Of a stretch of DNA of 64,000 nt, positions 54,312 to 62,780 are shown piece after piece. Source of the stretch: Clostridia bacterium. Lineage in GTDB: Bacteria; Bacillota; Clostridia; Lachnospirales; CAG-274. Under the pieces are notes generated by a model. The model was not told the origin of the DNA, did no database searches, and saw only the letters and a list, made by a program, of their open reading frames with translations. Location: NCBI GenBank assembly GCA_030524425.1, contig JAUNGN010000008.1:2689-66688 (forward strand), written 5' to 3'. The position numbers and the translations under genes were made by a program. The first letter of the stretch is position 1; each line of letters opens with the position of its first letter.

Positions 54312-55155
54312 GCTTAAATACCTCCTTATAAACATCGTTTAATAAGCTGCTGCCAAATTCAGCCTCAAAGGAATCAGCATCATAAGGCTCCCCGGCAATT
54401 TCTCCATGCTTTAAAAACACCGCTTTATCAGTAATGTCATCAAGACCTCCCGCAATCTGTGAAAGGAGCAGAACTCCCCCATACTTTCTGCATTTGTCAA
54501 TCATTGATATAATATCATCTCTGTACTTAGGGTCACAGTGCACAATAGGATCATCAAATATATAAAGACTGGCCCTCCTGCTTGAAATCATAATGACCTG
54601 AACTATAAAGAGCGCTGTTGTTGAAAGATTTTCAAAGCGGGTTCGTCTTGAAATATCAAAATGTTTTAACAGCTGATAAGCCTTCCTGTAGCTGAAATCC
54701 TTAAAAAATCTGCTGTACATATTTAAAAGCTCAGATACTGTCGTATCATACTTAAAATAAGGTATGTCAGGCTGATAGCTGACAATTGAATTTGTTTCCC
54801 TGCCTGCTTTGACACCTCTTACCAAAACATCGCCCTCACTTGGACGGATAAGTCCCGCAGCAAGCTTTGCAAGAGTTGACTTGCCATGACCCTCAGGGGC
54901 CATAACTGCCATAACTTCTCCCTTGTTAAGAGTAATACTGCAATTTTTTACAGCAGTCTTGACTGCAAACCTTTTGGTAACATTATTAAATTTTAAAACA
55001 AGCTTAGGCTTGTTTTCCCTTTGCACAACACCTTTATCCTTATAATCTGAAATATTGCCTTCCTTAACAGAAGGAGAATTTTTAAAATTTTCAGCATCAG
55101 ACCTTTTAGGCGCATTATTTTTATTTTTCATACTTGCTTTTTTTTCCGGAGTCAT
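54304..55155 (-). CDS. ABC transporter ATPase with degenerate catalytic motifs
   Basis: 283 residues. An N-terminal ~50-residue basic/polar extension precedes the ABC domain. Walker A is APEGHGKST (86-94, first Gly replaced by Ala). The Q-loop is SYQPDIPYF. The signature is LSTTA (177-181) instead of LSGGQ. Walker B is IFDDP (199-203), with Asp where the catalytic Glu normally sits. The switch position reads LLSQIAGG (about 231-237), Gln for His. It likely binds ATP, but hydrolysis may be slow or absent. It pairs with the permease at 53508. GGGAGG precedes the ATG. Confidence 0.85.
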   Translation of the reverse strand: MTPEKKASMKNKNNAPKRSDAENFKNSPSVKEGNISDYKDKGVVQRENKPKLVLKFNNVTKRFAVKTAVKNCSITLNKGEVMAVMAPEGHGKSTLAKLAAGLIRPSEGDVLVRGVKAGRETNSIVSYQPDIPYFKYDTTVSELLNMYSRFFKDFSYRKAYQLLKHFDISRRTRFENLSTTALFIVQVIMISSRRASLYIFDDPIVHCDPKYRDDIISMIDKCRKYGGVLLLSQIAGGLDDITDKAVFLKHGEIAGEPYDADSFEAEFGSSLLNDVYKEVFKHA

Positions 55156-55460
55156 TTATTTTCCTCCCTGTGAATATTTCATGAAAATACTGAATCAATA
55201 TTTCCTTGTATAAAACAGTTTATTTGTAACAGCACGGTATGTATTTAAACTCATTTAACCTTAAAAGCCAATTCCGAGTACACACAAAATCCAAGCTATT
55301 TTACTATATATGAATATAATACAACATATATTTACAAATTGCAAGTTTTTTAATATTCAAAATAAAGAGGCTTATAAACAGAGGCCATGGCCTGAGCTTT
55401 TTTATAACACAAATCTTAAGTTTCCAAACAAGAATTTATATTATATTTTACTTAAAATTG
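55156..55460. other. AT-rich intergenic region with a 12-base palindrome
   Basis: A 305-base gap between divergent genes. It holds AGGCCATGGCCT (55382-55393), a perfect palindrome followed by GAGCTTTTTT on the plus strand, which could be a weak terminator or a protein site. I see no ORF with a ribosome binding site and no RNA fold I recognise. The ABC pair's promoter should lie here, but no clear match was found. Confidence 0.4.
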
Positions 55461-55489
55461 TTGATAAATTATAATTTTTATGCTATACT
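55461..55489 (+). promoter_or_regulatory. Promoter of the phnX-like gene
   Basis: TTGATA and TATACT with 17 bases between, 34 bases before the ATG at 55524. Confidence 0.7.
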
Positions 55490-55523
55490 TTTAATAAGTA
55501 TAATTATATAAGGATGTGTTACA

Positions 55524-56312
55524 ATGAGAAAAATAGATGCAGTCATTTTAGACTGGTCAGGTACAATAGTAGACTACGGCTGTATGGCTACAGAAGAAAA
55601 TTATAAAGAAATATTCAGTGAATTCGGAGTTGAGCTTACAACAAAAGAAATACGTGCAAAAATGGGCATAGAAAAAGTAGACCACATAAGAGCCATACTT
55701 GAAAGCGACAGAGTTTCAAAGCTTTGGTATAAAAACACGGGTATAGAGCCCAATGAAGGAGATGTGAGAGAATTAAACAGACGCTTTGAAGAAAAAATAT
55801 TTGAAAAAGTGGAAAAATACTCAGCTCCCAAGGAATATGTCAGAAAAACTCTTGAAACCTTAAGGGAATCAGGCATAAGAATAGGCTCAACCACAAGCTA
55901 CTCAAGCGATGTGATGGAATTTTTAACCAATATTGCGGCAAAGAAGGGTGTTACCGTAGACTGCTGGATTAATTCCGATCAGGTTAAAGGACAAGGCAGA
56001 CCAAACCCCTATATGATATTTAAAAATATGGAAAAAATGGGCATAGGCTCTGTACATAATGTAATTAAGGTAGGAGATACAGTAAATGATATTAAAGAGG
56101 GTATCAATGCAGGTGTAGCTACTATAGGTGTTATTGACGGCAGCTCAGAAATGGGATTATCTCTTACTGAGTTTGAAAGCTTAAGTGATGAGGATAAAAA
56201 TTCCGCAAGAAAAAAGGTTCATGACAAATTTAAAAAAGCAGGTGCAGATTATATAATAAATAACTTCAGCTCCTTACCTTACATTATAGCACAAATTGAA
56301 AACAAAAAATAA
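55524..56312 (+). CDS. phnX: Phosphonoacetaldehyde hydrolase (phosphonatase), HAD family
   Basis: 262 residues, the family length. AVILDWSGTIVDYGCMA carries the nucleophile Asp of phosphonatases (family ILDWAGTxVDYGC). KMGIEKVDHIRAIL contains the cap-domain Lys that forms the Schiff base with phosphonoacetaldehyde. Also present are IGSTTSYSSDVM and GQGRPNPYMIFKNMEKMG, then VGDTVNDIKEGINAG. It splits the C-P bond to acetaldehyde and phosphate. No 2-aminoethylphosphonate transaminase or transporter is adjacent, so the source of substrate is not shown here. Confidence 0.87.
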   Translation: MRKIDAVILDWSGTIVDYGCMATEENYKEIFSEFGVELTTKEIRAKMGIEKVDHIRAILESDRVSKLWYKNTGIEPNEGDVRELNRRFEEKIFEKVEKYSAPKEYVRKTLETLRESGIRIGSTTSYSSDVMEFLTNIAAKKGVTVDCWINSDQVKGQGRPNPYMIFKNMEKMGIGSVHNVIKVGDTVNDIKEGINAGVATIGVIDGSSEMGLSLTEFESLSDEDKNSARKKVHDKFKKAGADYIINNFSSLPYIIAQIENKK

Positions 56313-56314
56313 TA

Positions 56315-56343
56315 TTGACTAATTACCTCTCTATTTGTATACT
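56315..56343 (+). promoter_or_regulatory. Promoter of ispE
   Basis: TTGACT and TATACT with 17 bases between, in the 55-base gap after phnX. Confidence 0.7.
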
Positions 56344-56367
56344 TAAGAAAACAGGAGGAAATTAGAT

Positions 56368-57243
56368 ATGAAGCAGATAAAATTAAACGCAAGAGCCAAA
56401 ATAAATATAACTCTTGATGTAATAAGAAAAAGAGAAGACGGTTATCACGATTTATCAATGATAATGCAAAGCGTCAACCTTTGTGACAATCTTACCATTA
56501 GTATTAATGACAGCGGTATGATAGAGCTGACATCAAACTATGACTGGCTGCCCTGTGATGAAAGAAATCTTGTATATAAGGCTGCTGCCCTTATGAAAGA
56601 AAAATACGGAATTAAAGAAGGAATACGCATTCATCTTGAAAAGAACATACCTGTTGCCGCAGGTATGGCAGGAGGAAGCAGTGACTGTGCCGCAACCCTT
56701 GTCGGTATAAGAAATTTATTAAAAATAAATGCAAGTGATGAAGAACTTATGACTATAGGCAAGACATTAGGTGCAGATGTTCCCTACTGTATACTAAGAG
56801 GTACGGCACTTGCAGAAGGCATAGGTGAAAAGCTTACTAAACTGCCTCCCTTTCCTGACAGCATACTTTTAATAGCAAAGCCTCCCATAAATGTATCTAC
56901 AGCTGCAGTATTTGGAAGCCTTGACTTAAGTAACGTGGACAAACATCCCGACAATGATAAAATGATTGAGCTTATAAAAAACAAGGATTTAAAAGGTATA
57001 TGTGAGAATATGTGTAATGTTCTTGAAAGCGTAACCGTTAAAAATTATCCCATTATTAATAACATAAAAAAAGCTATGACTGATAATGGCGCTCTCGGCT
57101 CATTAATGAGCGGCAGCGGTCCTACGGTATTTGGTTTCTTTGAAAGCTATGACAAGGCTCTTAACGCTTTAAAATACATAAGAGCAAAGCATCATATTAA
57201 GGAAATATATATTACTACAGTATTTAATACAATAAGAGAATAA
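56368..57243 (+). CDS. ispE: 4-diphosphocytidyl-2-C-methyl-D-erythritol kinase
   Basis: 291 residues, GHMP kinase fold. It contains NARAKINITLDVIRKREDGYHD, the ATP loop PVAAGMAGGSSDCAATL, LGADVPYCIL and the C-terminal GALGSLMSGSGPTVFG. IspE phosphorylates CDP-ME in the MEP isoprenoid pathway. AGGAGG precedes ATG 56368. Other MEP genes are not in the window. Confidence 0.96.
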   Translation: MKQIKLNARAKINITLDVIRKREDGYHDLSMIMQSVNLCDNLTISINDSGMIELTSNYDWLPCDERNLVYKAAALMKEKYGIKEGIRIHLEKNIPVAAGMAGGSSDCAATLVGIRNLLKINASDEELMTIGKTLGADVPYCILRGTALAEGIGEKLTKLPPFPDSILLIAKPPINVSTAAVFGSLDLSNVDKHPDNDKMIELIKNKDLKGICENMCNVLESVTVKNYPIINNIKKAMTDNGALGSLMSGSGPTVFGFFESYDKALNALKYIRAKHHIKEIYITTVFNTIRE

Positions 57244-57263
57244 TGATTATATTTCCAAAACAA

Positions 57264-57302
57264 AAAGCCCCTCTTTTTTAACGGGGGAAAGAGGGGCTTT
57301 AT
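57264..57302. terminator. Strong hairpin terminator after ispE
   Basis: AAAGCCCCTCTTT / AAAGAGGGGCTTT, 13 perfect pairs and an 11-base loop. The minus-strand side ends in CTTTTTG; the plus-strand side in CTTTAT. It may serve both directions. Confidence 0.85.
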
Positions 57303-57613
57303 GCAGCCAAAAGCTAAATATAAATACGGCATATAAACGCTCATACCGTATAACTATTAACAGATATAATGTCCGCTGAATCAATATCCGCAAAATTAAA
57401 CAGATATTATACTTATTAACGCAAGACAGGCAATGCTGAAATTGGGAGGAATTTCAAAATTGCCTTTTTGCTTCCATATATATCCGTTAATGTTTTTTAT
57501 TATACATTACATATATCAAAAAATCAACTATGCCCCTTAAATTTTACAAATTATTAATATTTATTCCCATATAATTTACCCCTGCCTTTAAACAATAAAA
57601 GTGCAAACCATTT
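57303..57613. other. Intergenic region holding a two-part hairpin with U tract (small RNA candidate)
   Basis: No ORF with a ribosome binding site is seen. At 57429-57469 GGCAAT pairs with ATTGCC and an inner GAAATT with AATTTC, leaving loop GGGAGG, followed by TTTTTG on the plus strand: a terminator shape with no upstream gene of its own. Upstream, CAGATATAATG and CAGATATTATACT are near-repeated and could act as -10 elements, but I see no good -35. Confidence 0.45.
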
Positions 57614-58396
57614 CTACTCCACAATTTCACTTGCGTACACAAAATCCACCTCATCACCCGCTTCATTCAAAATTTCACTTATAGCCTCAGCCGTTACTAC
57701 TCCTCCCTCTGCTCCCACATGACCAATAGCAAGCGCCTTACCTTTTTCCTTAGCTATATTTATTGTTTTTCTCAGGTTTTCCTTTATTTTGTTTTTATCC
57801 TGTGTGCTGTCAAGAAACACATCTCTCTTTGCACTTGGCACGCCAAGTTCCTTAGCCAAATCTCCCGCAACGGAACGGGCACTTGTGACACTGTCTATGT
57901 AAAACCATCCCCTGTCCTTGGCTATTTTAAGAATTTCTGTCATTTTTTCCCTATCCTCAGTTATAAGAGAACCCATGTGATTATTAAATCCAACTGCTTT
58001 ATTAAGCTGATCCGCATTTTTAATAAAAGTCTGCCTGACCTCATCAATAGACATATTTTCAAGAATGGGAGTTGCTCCAAGCCAGCTCCTTTGACCTGTG
58101 TGTGCTTCCATCGGCTGATGAAGTATAACCTCCTTATTCATTGCCGCAAGTCTATCCATTTCTTCAACACTTTTAGGCATATACGGCATTACTGCTGCCG
58201 TAAACTTTACAGGCAGCTTAAGCATTTCTTCCGTGCCTTTAGAGCCATTGCCAAAATCGTCAATAACAAGTGCAACCTTTGGCTTTTCAACAGCAGACAC
58301 ACTTTTTAATTTTGGCTGTATAAGTCTTGCAATAAGCAGAAAAAATATTATGAGAAGGATAATCTCAGCTGAAGTAACTATTTTACTGATTTTCAT
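57614..58396 (-). CDS. Divergent polysaccharide deacetylase-family protein (YibQ-like)
   Basis: 260 residues. One N-terminal membrane segment (about 9-26) anchors an extracytoplasmic NodB-like barrel. Family motifs are ALVIDDFGNGSKGTEEML, VILHQPMEAH, GFNNHMGSLIT (metal His and substrate loop) and ALAIGHVGAEGG. Members of this divergent deacetylase family (PF04748) have no settled substrate; wall peptidoglycan-related roles are proposed. It is convergent with ispE across the hairpin region. Confidence 0.88.
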   Translation of the reverse strand: MKISKIVTSAEIILLIIFFLLIARLIQPKLKSVSAVEKPKVALVIDDFGNGSKGTEEMLKLPVKFTAAVMPYMPKSVEEMDRLAAMNKEVILHQPMEAHTGQRSWLGATPILENMSIDEVRQTFIKNADQLNKAVGFNNHMGSLITEDREKMTEILKIAKDRGWFYIDSVTSARSVAGDLAKELGVPSAKRDVFLDSTQDKNKIKENLRKTINIAKEKGKALAIGHVGAEGGVVTAEAISEILNEAGDEVDFVYASEIVE

Positions 58397-58458
58397 ATTT
58401 ACACCTCACATTTTTTTTGTTACAATTATTATATATGATAAAAAAAAGGAGAATTGCT

Positions 58459-59004
58459 ATGAAATTAATGTTTGCTTCTGATATTCACGGCTCACTTTAT
58501 TATGCGGAAAAAACAACCGCTGCTTACAAGGATGAAAAAGCTGAAAAGCTTATTCTTTTAGGAGATTTATTATATCACGGACCAAGAAATGATCTTCCGA
58601 AAGACTATAACCCAAAAGGAGTTATTGCCCTTTTAAACAATATGAAAAAAGAAATTTTAGCCGTAAGAGGCAACTGCGAGGCTGAAGTTGACCAAATGGT
58701 TCTGGAGTTTCCCGTTATGGCTGAATATGCTGTAATGTTTGTGGAAGGCAGAATGTGGTTTATCACTCATGGTCATAAGTTTAATACTTCAAATCCACCC
58801 ATGCTTAAAAAAGGTGATTTACTTATTCACGGTCATACTCATATTCAGGCTATGGAGGAACAGTCTGAGGGTTATATTTACATTAATCCGGGCTCTGTGT
58901 CAATTCCTAAAAACGGAAATACAAACAGCTATATGATTTATGAAGACGGTAAATTTACAATTAAGGATTTTGAAGGAAATATTATTAAGGAGTATAATTT
59001 ATAA
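58459..59004 (+). CDS. YfcE-type metallophosphoesterase
   Basis: 181 residues. The dimetal motifs are FASDIHGSLYYAE, LILLGDLLYHGPRND, VRGNCEAEVD, FITHGHKFN and LLIHGHTHIQ. This is the YfcE/MJ0936 branch of phosphodiesterases. I start it at ATG 58459 with AAAAGGAGA upstream; the longer frame from 58417 runs through this site. Its stop overlaps the next ATG (TAATG). Confidence 0.92.
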   Translation: MKLMFASDIHGSLYYAEKTTAAYKDEKAEKLILLGDLLYHGPRNDLPKDYNPKGVIALLNNMKKEILAVRGNCEAEVDQMVLEFPVMAEYAVMFVEGRMWFITHGHKFNTSNPPMLKKGDLLIHGHTHIQAMEEQSEGYIYINPGSVSIPKNGNTNSYMIYEDGKFTIKDFEGNIIKEYNL

Positions 59005-59993
59005 TGGAGACACTTATTTTTTCAATTAATGCGGTTATGCCCATTATTCTCATAATTTTACTTGGCTATTACCTGCAAAAAATTAATTTAGTGCCTGAAA
59101 GCTTTTTTATTAATGCAAATAAGCTGGTATTTAATGCAGCAATACCTGTTTATCTCTTTTACAGTGTTTATAATATTGAAAACCTTTCAGATATAAACTG
59201 GAGCCTTATTATTACTGCAGTGGTATTAATTATTATAGCCTGCGGGCTGGCCTCACTGTTTTTTGTGCTTTATACTAAGGACAGCGGTAAAAGAGCAGTG
59301 CTTATACAATGTGCCTTTCGTTCCAATTATGCAATTATCGGTATACCTTTGGCTAAGGCTATGGGCGGTGAGCCTGCTCTTGCCACTGCTGCTGTTGTTT
59401 CAGCCATTGGTATTCCTGCATTTAACATTTTGGCTGTAATTGTGCTTTCTGTTTTCAGCTATGATAACAGCGGTAAAAAAACAACGCCTTTGGATATTTT
59501 TAAATCCATATGCAAAAATCCTCTTATTATAGGTGTTGTATGTGCTTTGGTTTGTCTTGCTTTAAGAGGTTTCGTTCCTTTTACAATAAAGGATGACATA
59601 CCATTTATTTATTCTACAGTTAAGGATGTAGGCTCTATAGCCTCACCTCTTGCACTTTTGGTACTTGGAGGCAGATTTAAAATTGAGGCAATTAAAGAAC
59701 TTGCAAGGGATATCACTCTTGGCGTATTATGGCGTTTGATAATTGTTCCCGTTATTTGCCTTTCTGCACTTATATTTCTTGCAAATCAGGGTATGTTTAC
59801 CCTTACTAAGGCAGATTTCCCTGCCCTCATTGCTTTTTACGGCTCTCCCGTAGCCGTAAGCTCTGCAATTATGGCAGAAAGTATGAATTGCCATGGCGAA
59901 CTTGCCAGACAGCTTGTAATATGGTGTAATATCGTTTCTATATTTACTGTTTTTGCAATGATTGTATTATTTAAATACCTGGGACTTATATAA
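59004..59993 (+). CDS. AEC-family transporter (auxin efflux carrier-like)
   Basis: 329 residues with ten membrane segments in two five-helix halves. It starts METLIFSINAVMPIILIILL and has the conserved AIPVYLFYSV, AFRSNYAIIGIPLAKAMGG and FYGSPVAVSSAIMAE. Bacterial members export or take up organic acids such as malate. It is translationally coupled to the phosphodiesterase gene (one-base overlap). Confidence 0.92.
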   Translation: METLIFSINAVMPIILIILLGYYLQKINLVPESFFINANKLVFNAAIPVYLFYSVYNIENLSDINWSLIITAVVLIIIACGLASLFFVLYTKDSGKRAVLIQCAFRSNYAIIGIPLAKAMGGEPALATAAVVSAIGIPAFNILAVIVLSVFSYDNSGKKTTPLDIFKSICKNPLIIGVVCALVCLALRGFVPFTIKDDIPFIYSTVKDVGSIASPLALLVLGGRFKIEAIKELARDITLGVLWRLIIVPVICLSALIFLANQGMFTLTKADFPALIAFYGSPVAVSSAIMAESMNCHGELARQLVIWCNIVSIFTVFAMIVLFKYLGLI

Positions 59994-60007
59994 AAATCAG
60001 TGATACA

Positions 60008-60043
60008 CAATAAAACCGCCCTGAGAACAGCATCTCAGGGCGG
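60008..60043. terminator. Bidirectional terminator between AEC transporter and ABC operon
   Basis: CCGCCCTGAGA / TCTCAGGGCGG, 11 perfect pairs and a 6-base loop. TTTTATTG follows on the minus strand; AATATTAA on the plus strand. Confidence 0.85.
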
Positions 60044-60047
60044 AATA

Positions 60048-60842
60048 TTAATTTAACAGCATTCTGTCATTATCAAATTTCTTATTTTTCTTACCGGAGT
60101 ACATATTAAGCAAATCATCAATACTCATGTTTTTTCTTTCATCATTACTTAAATCAAGTATAATCGTGCCTTCGTCCATCATTATGGTTCTATTGCCTGT
60201 GACAAGAGCTGAAGACAAATTATGAGTAATCATAAGAGTAGTTAATTTATTTTTTTTCACAATTGTGTTTGTAATATCCATCACCTTTTCAGCAGTTGCA
60301 GGGTCAAGAGCCGCAGTATGCTCATCAAGAAGAAGCAGTTTTGGCATAACAAGGGTACACATAAGCAAAGTTACAACCTGGCGCTGACCTCCCGAAAGAA
60401 GTCCCACCTTGGTTTTCATTCTGTCCTCAAGTCCCATATTAAACTCACTTAAAGACTGCCTGAACATTTCCCTCTCCTTCCTGTTTACGGCAAAGGAAAA
60501 CATACCCTTTTTGTTTTTGGAATAAGCAAGGGCAATATTTTCCTCAATGGTAAGATTGGGAGCAGTACCTTTCATAGGGTCCTGAAATACTCTGCCTATT
60601 TTAAGTGCTCTTTTATGTTCGGGAAGATAGGTAATATCCTCATTATCAAGTATAATATGCCCTTTATCAAGCCAAAAATTACCGCAGACTGAGTTAAAAA
60701 GAGTTGACTTGCCTGCACCGTTAGAGCCTACTATGGTAACAAAGTCCCCTGTATTAAGGGATAAATTCAGATTATTAAGTGCTATGTGCTCATTAGGAGT
60801 GTCTTTTGCAAAAATTTTAACAGCATTTTTAATTTTCAGCAT
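60048..60842 (-). CDS. ABC transporter ATP-binding protein (TrpXYZ-like system)
   Basis: 264 residues with intact motifs: Walker A GSNGAGKST, Q-loop VFQDPMKGTAPNLT, signature LLSGGQRQVVTL, Walker B LLLLDEHTAALD and switch MITHNLSSAL. The DEHTAALDP wording and GTAPNLTIEENIALA are typical of ATPases working with PF04392 substrate-binding lipoproteins. It overlaps the permease gene by 14 bases and is last in the operon. Confidence 0.92.
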   Translation of the reverse strand: MLKIKNAVKIFAKDTPNEHIALNNLNLSLNTGDFVTIVGSNGAGKSTLFNSVCGNFWLDKGHIILDNEDITYLPEHKRALKIGRVFQDPMKGTAPNLTIEENIALAYSKNKKGMFSFAVNRKEREMFRQSLSEFNMGLEDRMKTKVGLLSGGQRQVVTLLMCTLVMPKLLLLDEHTAALDPATAEKVMDITNTIVKKNKLTTLMITHNLSSALVTGNRTIMMDEGTIILDLSNDERKNMSIDDLLNMYSGKKNKKFDNDRMLLN

Positions 60843-61740
60843 TTTTAAGACCCTCCCTTCTTATTTTGTTACGGGCATACTTTGCCCTGATTTCAGGAAC
60901 AGACAGTGCAATACCTACTATTACTGCAGAAACAAGCTTTAATGTAAAGGCTGGGAAAATGTCAAAATTAATAGCCAAAGCTACAATAAAACGATATACT
61001 ATACTGCCTATAACAGATGAAACAAAGCCTAAGGCAACACCTCTTTTTCCTGCCGCAGCTTCACCGATAATTACTGAAGCAAGTCCCACCACAAGTATGC
61101 CTACACCTGAGTTAATATCGGCAAAGCCCTGATACTGTGCCAAAAGACCGCCTGACAAAGCAATAAGACTGTTGCTTAAAGCAAGGGCAAAAATCTTTGT
61201 ATTATCTACATCTATTGAAGAAGCCCTTACCATAGCCTCATTATCACCTGTTGCTCTGATACAAAGACCAAGCTGCATTCTGAAAAACACAATAACAAGT
61301 ACAAGGACAGCAAAAAGGACTGCCATTGATACTGCAAGCTTTACGGCATCATCAGATGATACATTAAGTACCCTGCCTGTGATTTTAAATACTGTATCAT
61401 TTGCAATAAGAGATAAATTAGAGCTTTTATTCATAACCATAAGATTAATTGAATAAAGTCCGCTCATTGTAAGTATACCTGCCAAAACAGGATGGACACC
61501 TATTTTAGTCTGTATTATTCCGGTAACTGTACCTGCAGCAGCTCCTGCTGCAATTGAAAGGATTATTCCCAGAAAAGGATGTCCTAAAACCGTAACAGAT
61601 GCTGAAACTGCCAAACCAAAGGTAAAACTCCCCTCTGCTGTCAGGTCAGGTATATTAAGTATTCTAAAGCTTATGTATATGCCCAAAGCAAGCAAGGCAT
61701 ATATAAAGCCCTGCTGCAGGGAGCCTAAAATCAAAACCAT
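60829..61740 (-). CDS. ABC transporter permease (branched-chain/TrpY-like)
   Basis: 303 residues, eight or nine membrane segments. It begins LGSLQQGFIYALLALGIYIS and contains DLTAEGSFTFGLAVSASV, TGIIQTKIGVHPVLAGILTM and the Gly-rich GLASVIIGEAAAGKRG. It belongs to the permease group of PF04392-type importers for amino-acid-like or purine-like ligands. GGAGG precedes ATG 61740. Confidence 0.92.
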   Translation of the reverse strand: MVLILGSLQQGFIYALLALGIYISFRILNIPDLTAEGSFTFGLAVSASVTVLGHPFLGIILSIAAGAAAGTVTGIIQTKIGVHPVLAGILTMSGLYSINLMVMNKSSNLSLIANDTVFKITGRVLNVSSDDAVKLAVSMAVLFAVLVLVIVFFRMQLGLCIRATGDNEAMVRASSIDVDNTKIFALALSNSLIALSGGLLAQYQGFADINSGVGILVVGLASVIIGEAAAGKRGVALGFVSSVIGSIVYRFIVALAINFDIFPAFTLKLVSAVIVGIALSVPEIRAKYARNKIRREGLKNAEN

Positions 61741-61760
61741 GTTAAGCCTCCATTAAAAAC

Positions 61761-62777
61761 TTATTCCCCGTCAGTTAAAAAGGTAACAGAAGCCTTAACA
61801 TCATCGGCAATTGTCACACCAATGGCATCAGCAGTTGTCTGATTTACAACCGTATCTGAAGCCGGAACTACCTCGGCAGGAATATCTGATAAAGCCGTAC
61901 CTTCAAAATACTGAATAGCTTTATCTGCCGAAATTGCGCCAATTTCCTTATCACTTACGGCAATGGTGGCAAAGGCACCGCTTTGAACCATAACTGCAGA
62001 ACTGCCGTATACAGGAATTTTACCGGCTCTTGCCACCTCTGTTACAAGAGGCATTGCATCCTGAATTACACTGTCATTTGGCACAAATATTGCATCTGTC
62101 TTGCCGGCAAGTGACTGAGCGGCCTGCTGTACCTCTGAAGAATTGGTAACAACCGCCTCAGTATAGCCGATGCCCTTACTGTCAAGATACTCCTTTGCAT
62201 CCTTAACGGTATTAACAGAGTTTACTTCACTTGTGTTGTATAAAATACCATAATTAGTAACGCCCGGTGTAAGTCTGTCACTTAAAGCAAATATATCACT
62301 TACAGGAATTGCATTTGAAGTGCCTGTTGCATTCTTATCAGGCTTTGACATATCTGTAATAACACCCGCAGCCACAGGATTTGAAACTGCAACAAATACA
62401 ACGGGAATACCGCTTTCAAGATTTACCATTGCCTGAGTTGCAGGAGTAGCAATAGTACAAACAAGGTCCATACCCTCACTTACCATGGACTGACATATGG
62501 TGTTAAGATTAGTGGCGTCACCCTGAGCAGTTTTATAGGTAATTTCAAGTTTATCCTCAGTATATCCCTTATCTCTGAGTTCCTGAATAAATCCTTCTCT
62601 CATATCATTAAAGGCTCCGTTTTCAACCATCTGAATTACTCCAACCTTTAATACTCCGTCATCTGCACTGCTTTGAGGGGAGTCTGCTCCCATATGATTA
62701 TTTCCGCTGCCGCAGCCTGCCGATAAAGCAACCATAACCGTTGTTAATGTAAGTCCCAAAATTTTCTTTAATTTCAT
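61761..62777 (-). CDS. ABC transporter substrate-binding lipoprotein (PF04392 type)
   Basis: 338 residues. The lipobox is LSAGCGSG (Cys about 22). The two-lobed periplasmic-binding fold shows KVGVIQMVENGAFNDMREGF, TICQSMVSEGMDLVCTIATPA, NPVAAGVITDM and DAIFVPNDSVIQ, all typical of the ABC_sub_bind/TrpX family. Ligand unknown: tryptophan/tyrosine is one precedent. It follows the dehydrogenase gene by three bases. Confidence 0.92.
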   Translation of the reverse strand: MKLKKILGLTLTTVMVALSAGCGSGNNHMGADSPQSSADDGVLKVGVIQMVENGAFNDMREGFIQELRDKGYTEDKLEITYKTAQGDATNLNTICQSMVSEGMDLVCTIATPATQAMVNLESGIPVVFVAVSNPVAAGVITDMSKPDKNATGTSNAIPVSDIFALSDRLTPGVTNYGILYNTSEVNSVNTVKDAKEYLDSKGIGYTEAVVTNSSEVQQAAQSLAGKTDAIFVPNDSVIQDAMPLVTEVARAGKIPVYGSSAVMVQSGAFATIAVSDKEIGAISADKAIQYFEGTALSDIPAEVVPASDTVVNQTTADAIGVTIADDVKASVTFLTDGE

Positions 62778-62780
62778 AGT

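Noticed and set aside
55382..55393. AGGCCATGGCCT palindrome as a terminator
   Set aside because: It has no upstream gene on the plus strand and the stem would have almost no loop; noted only as a possible protein site.
57719..58309. 196-codon plus-strand open frame
   Set aside because: It lies wholly antisense to the YibQ-like deacetylase gene, which has clear family motifs.
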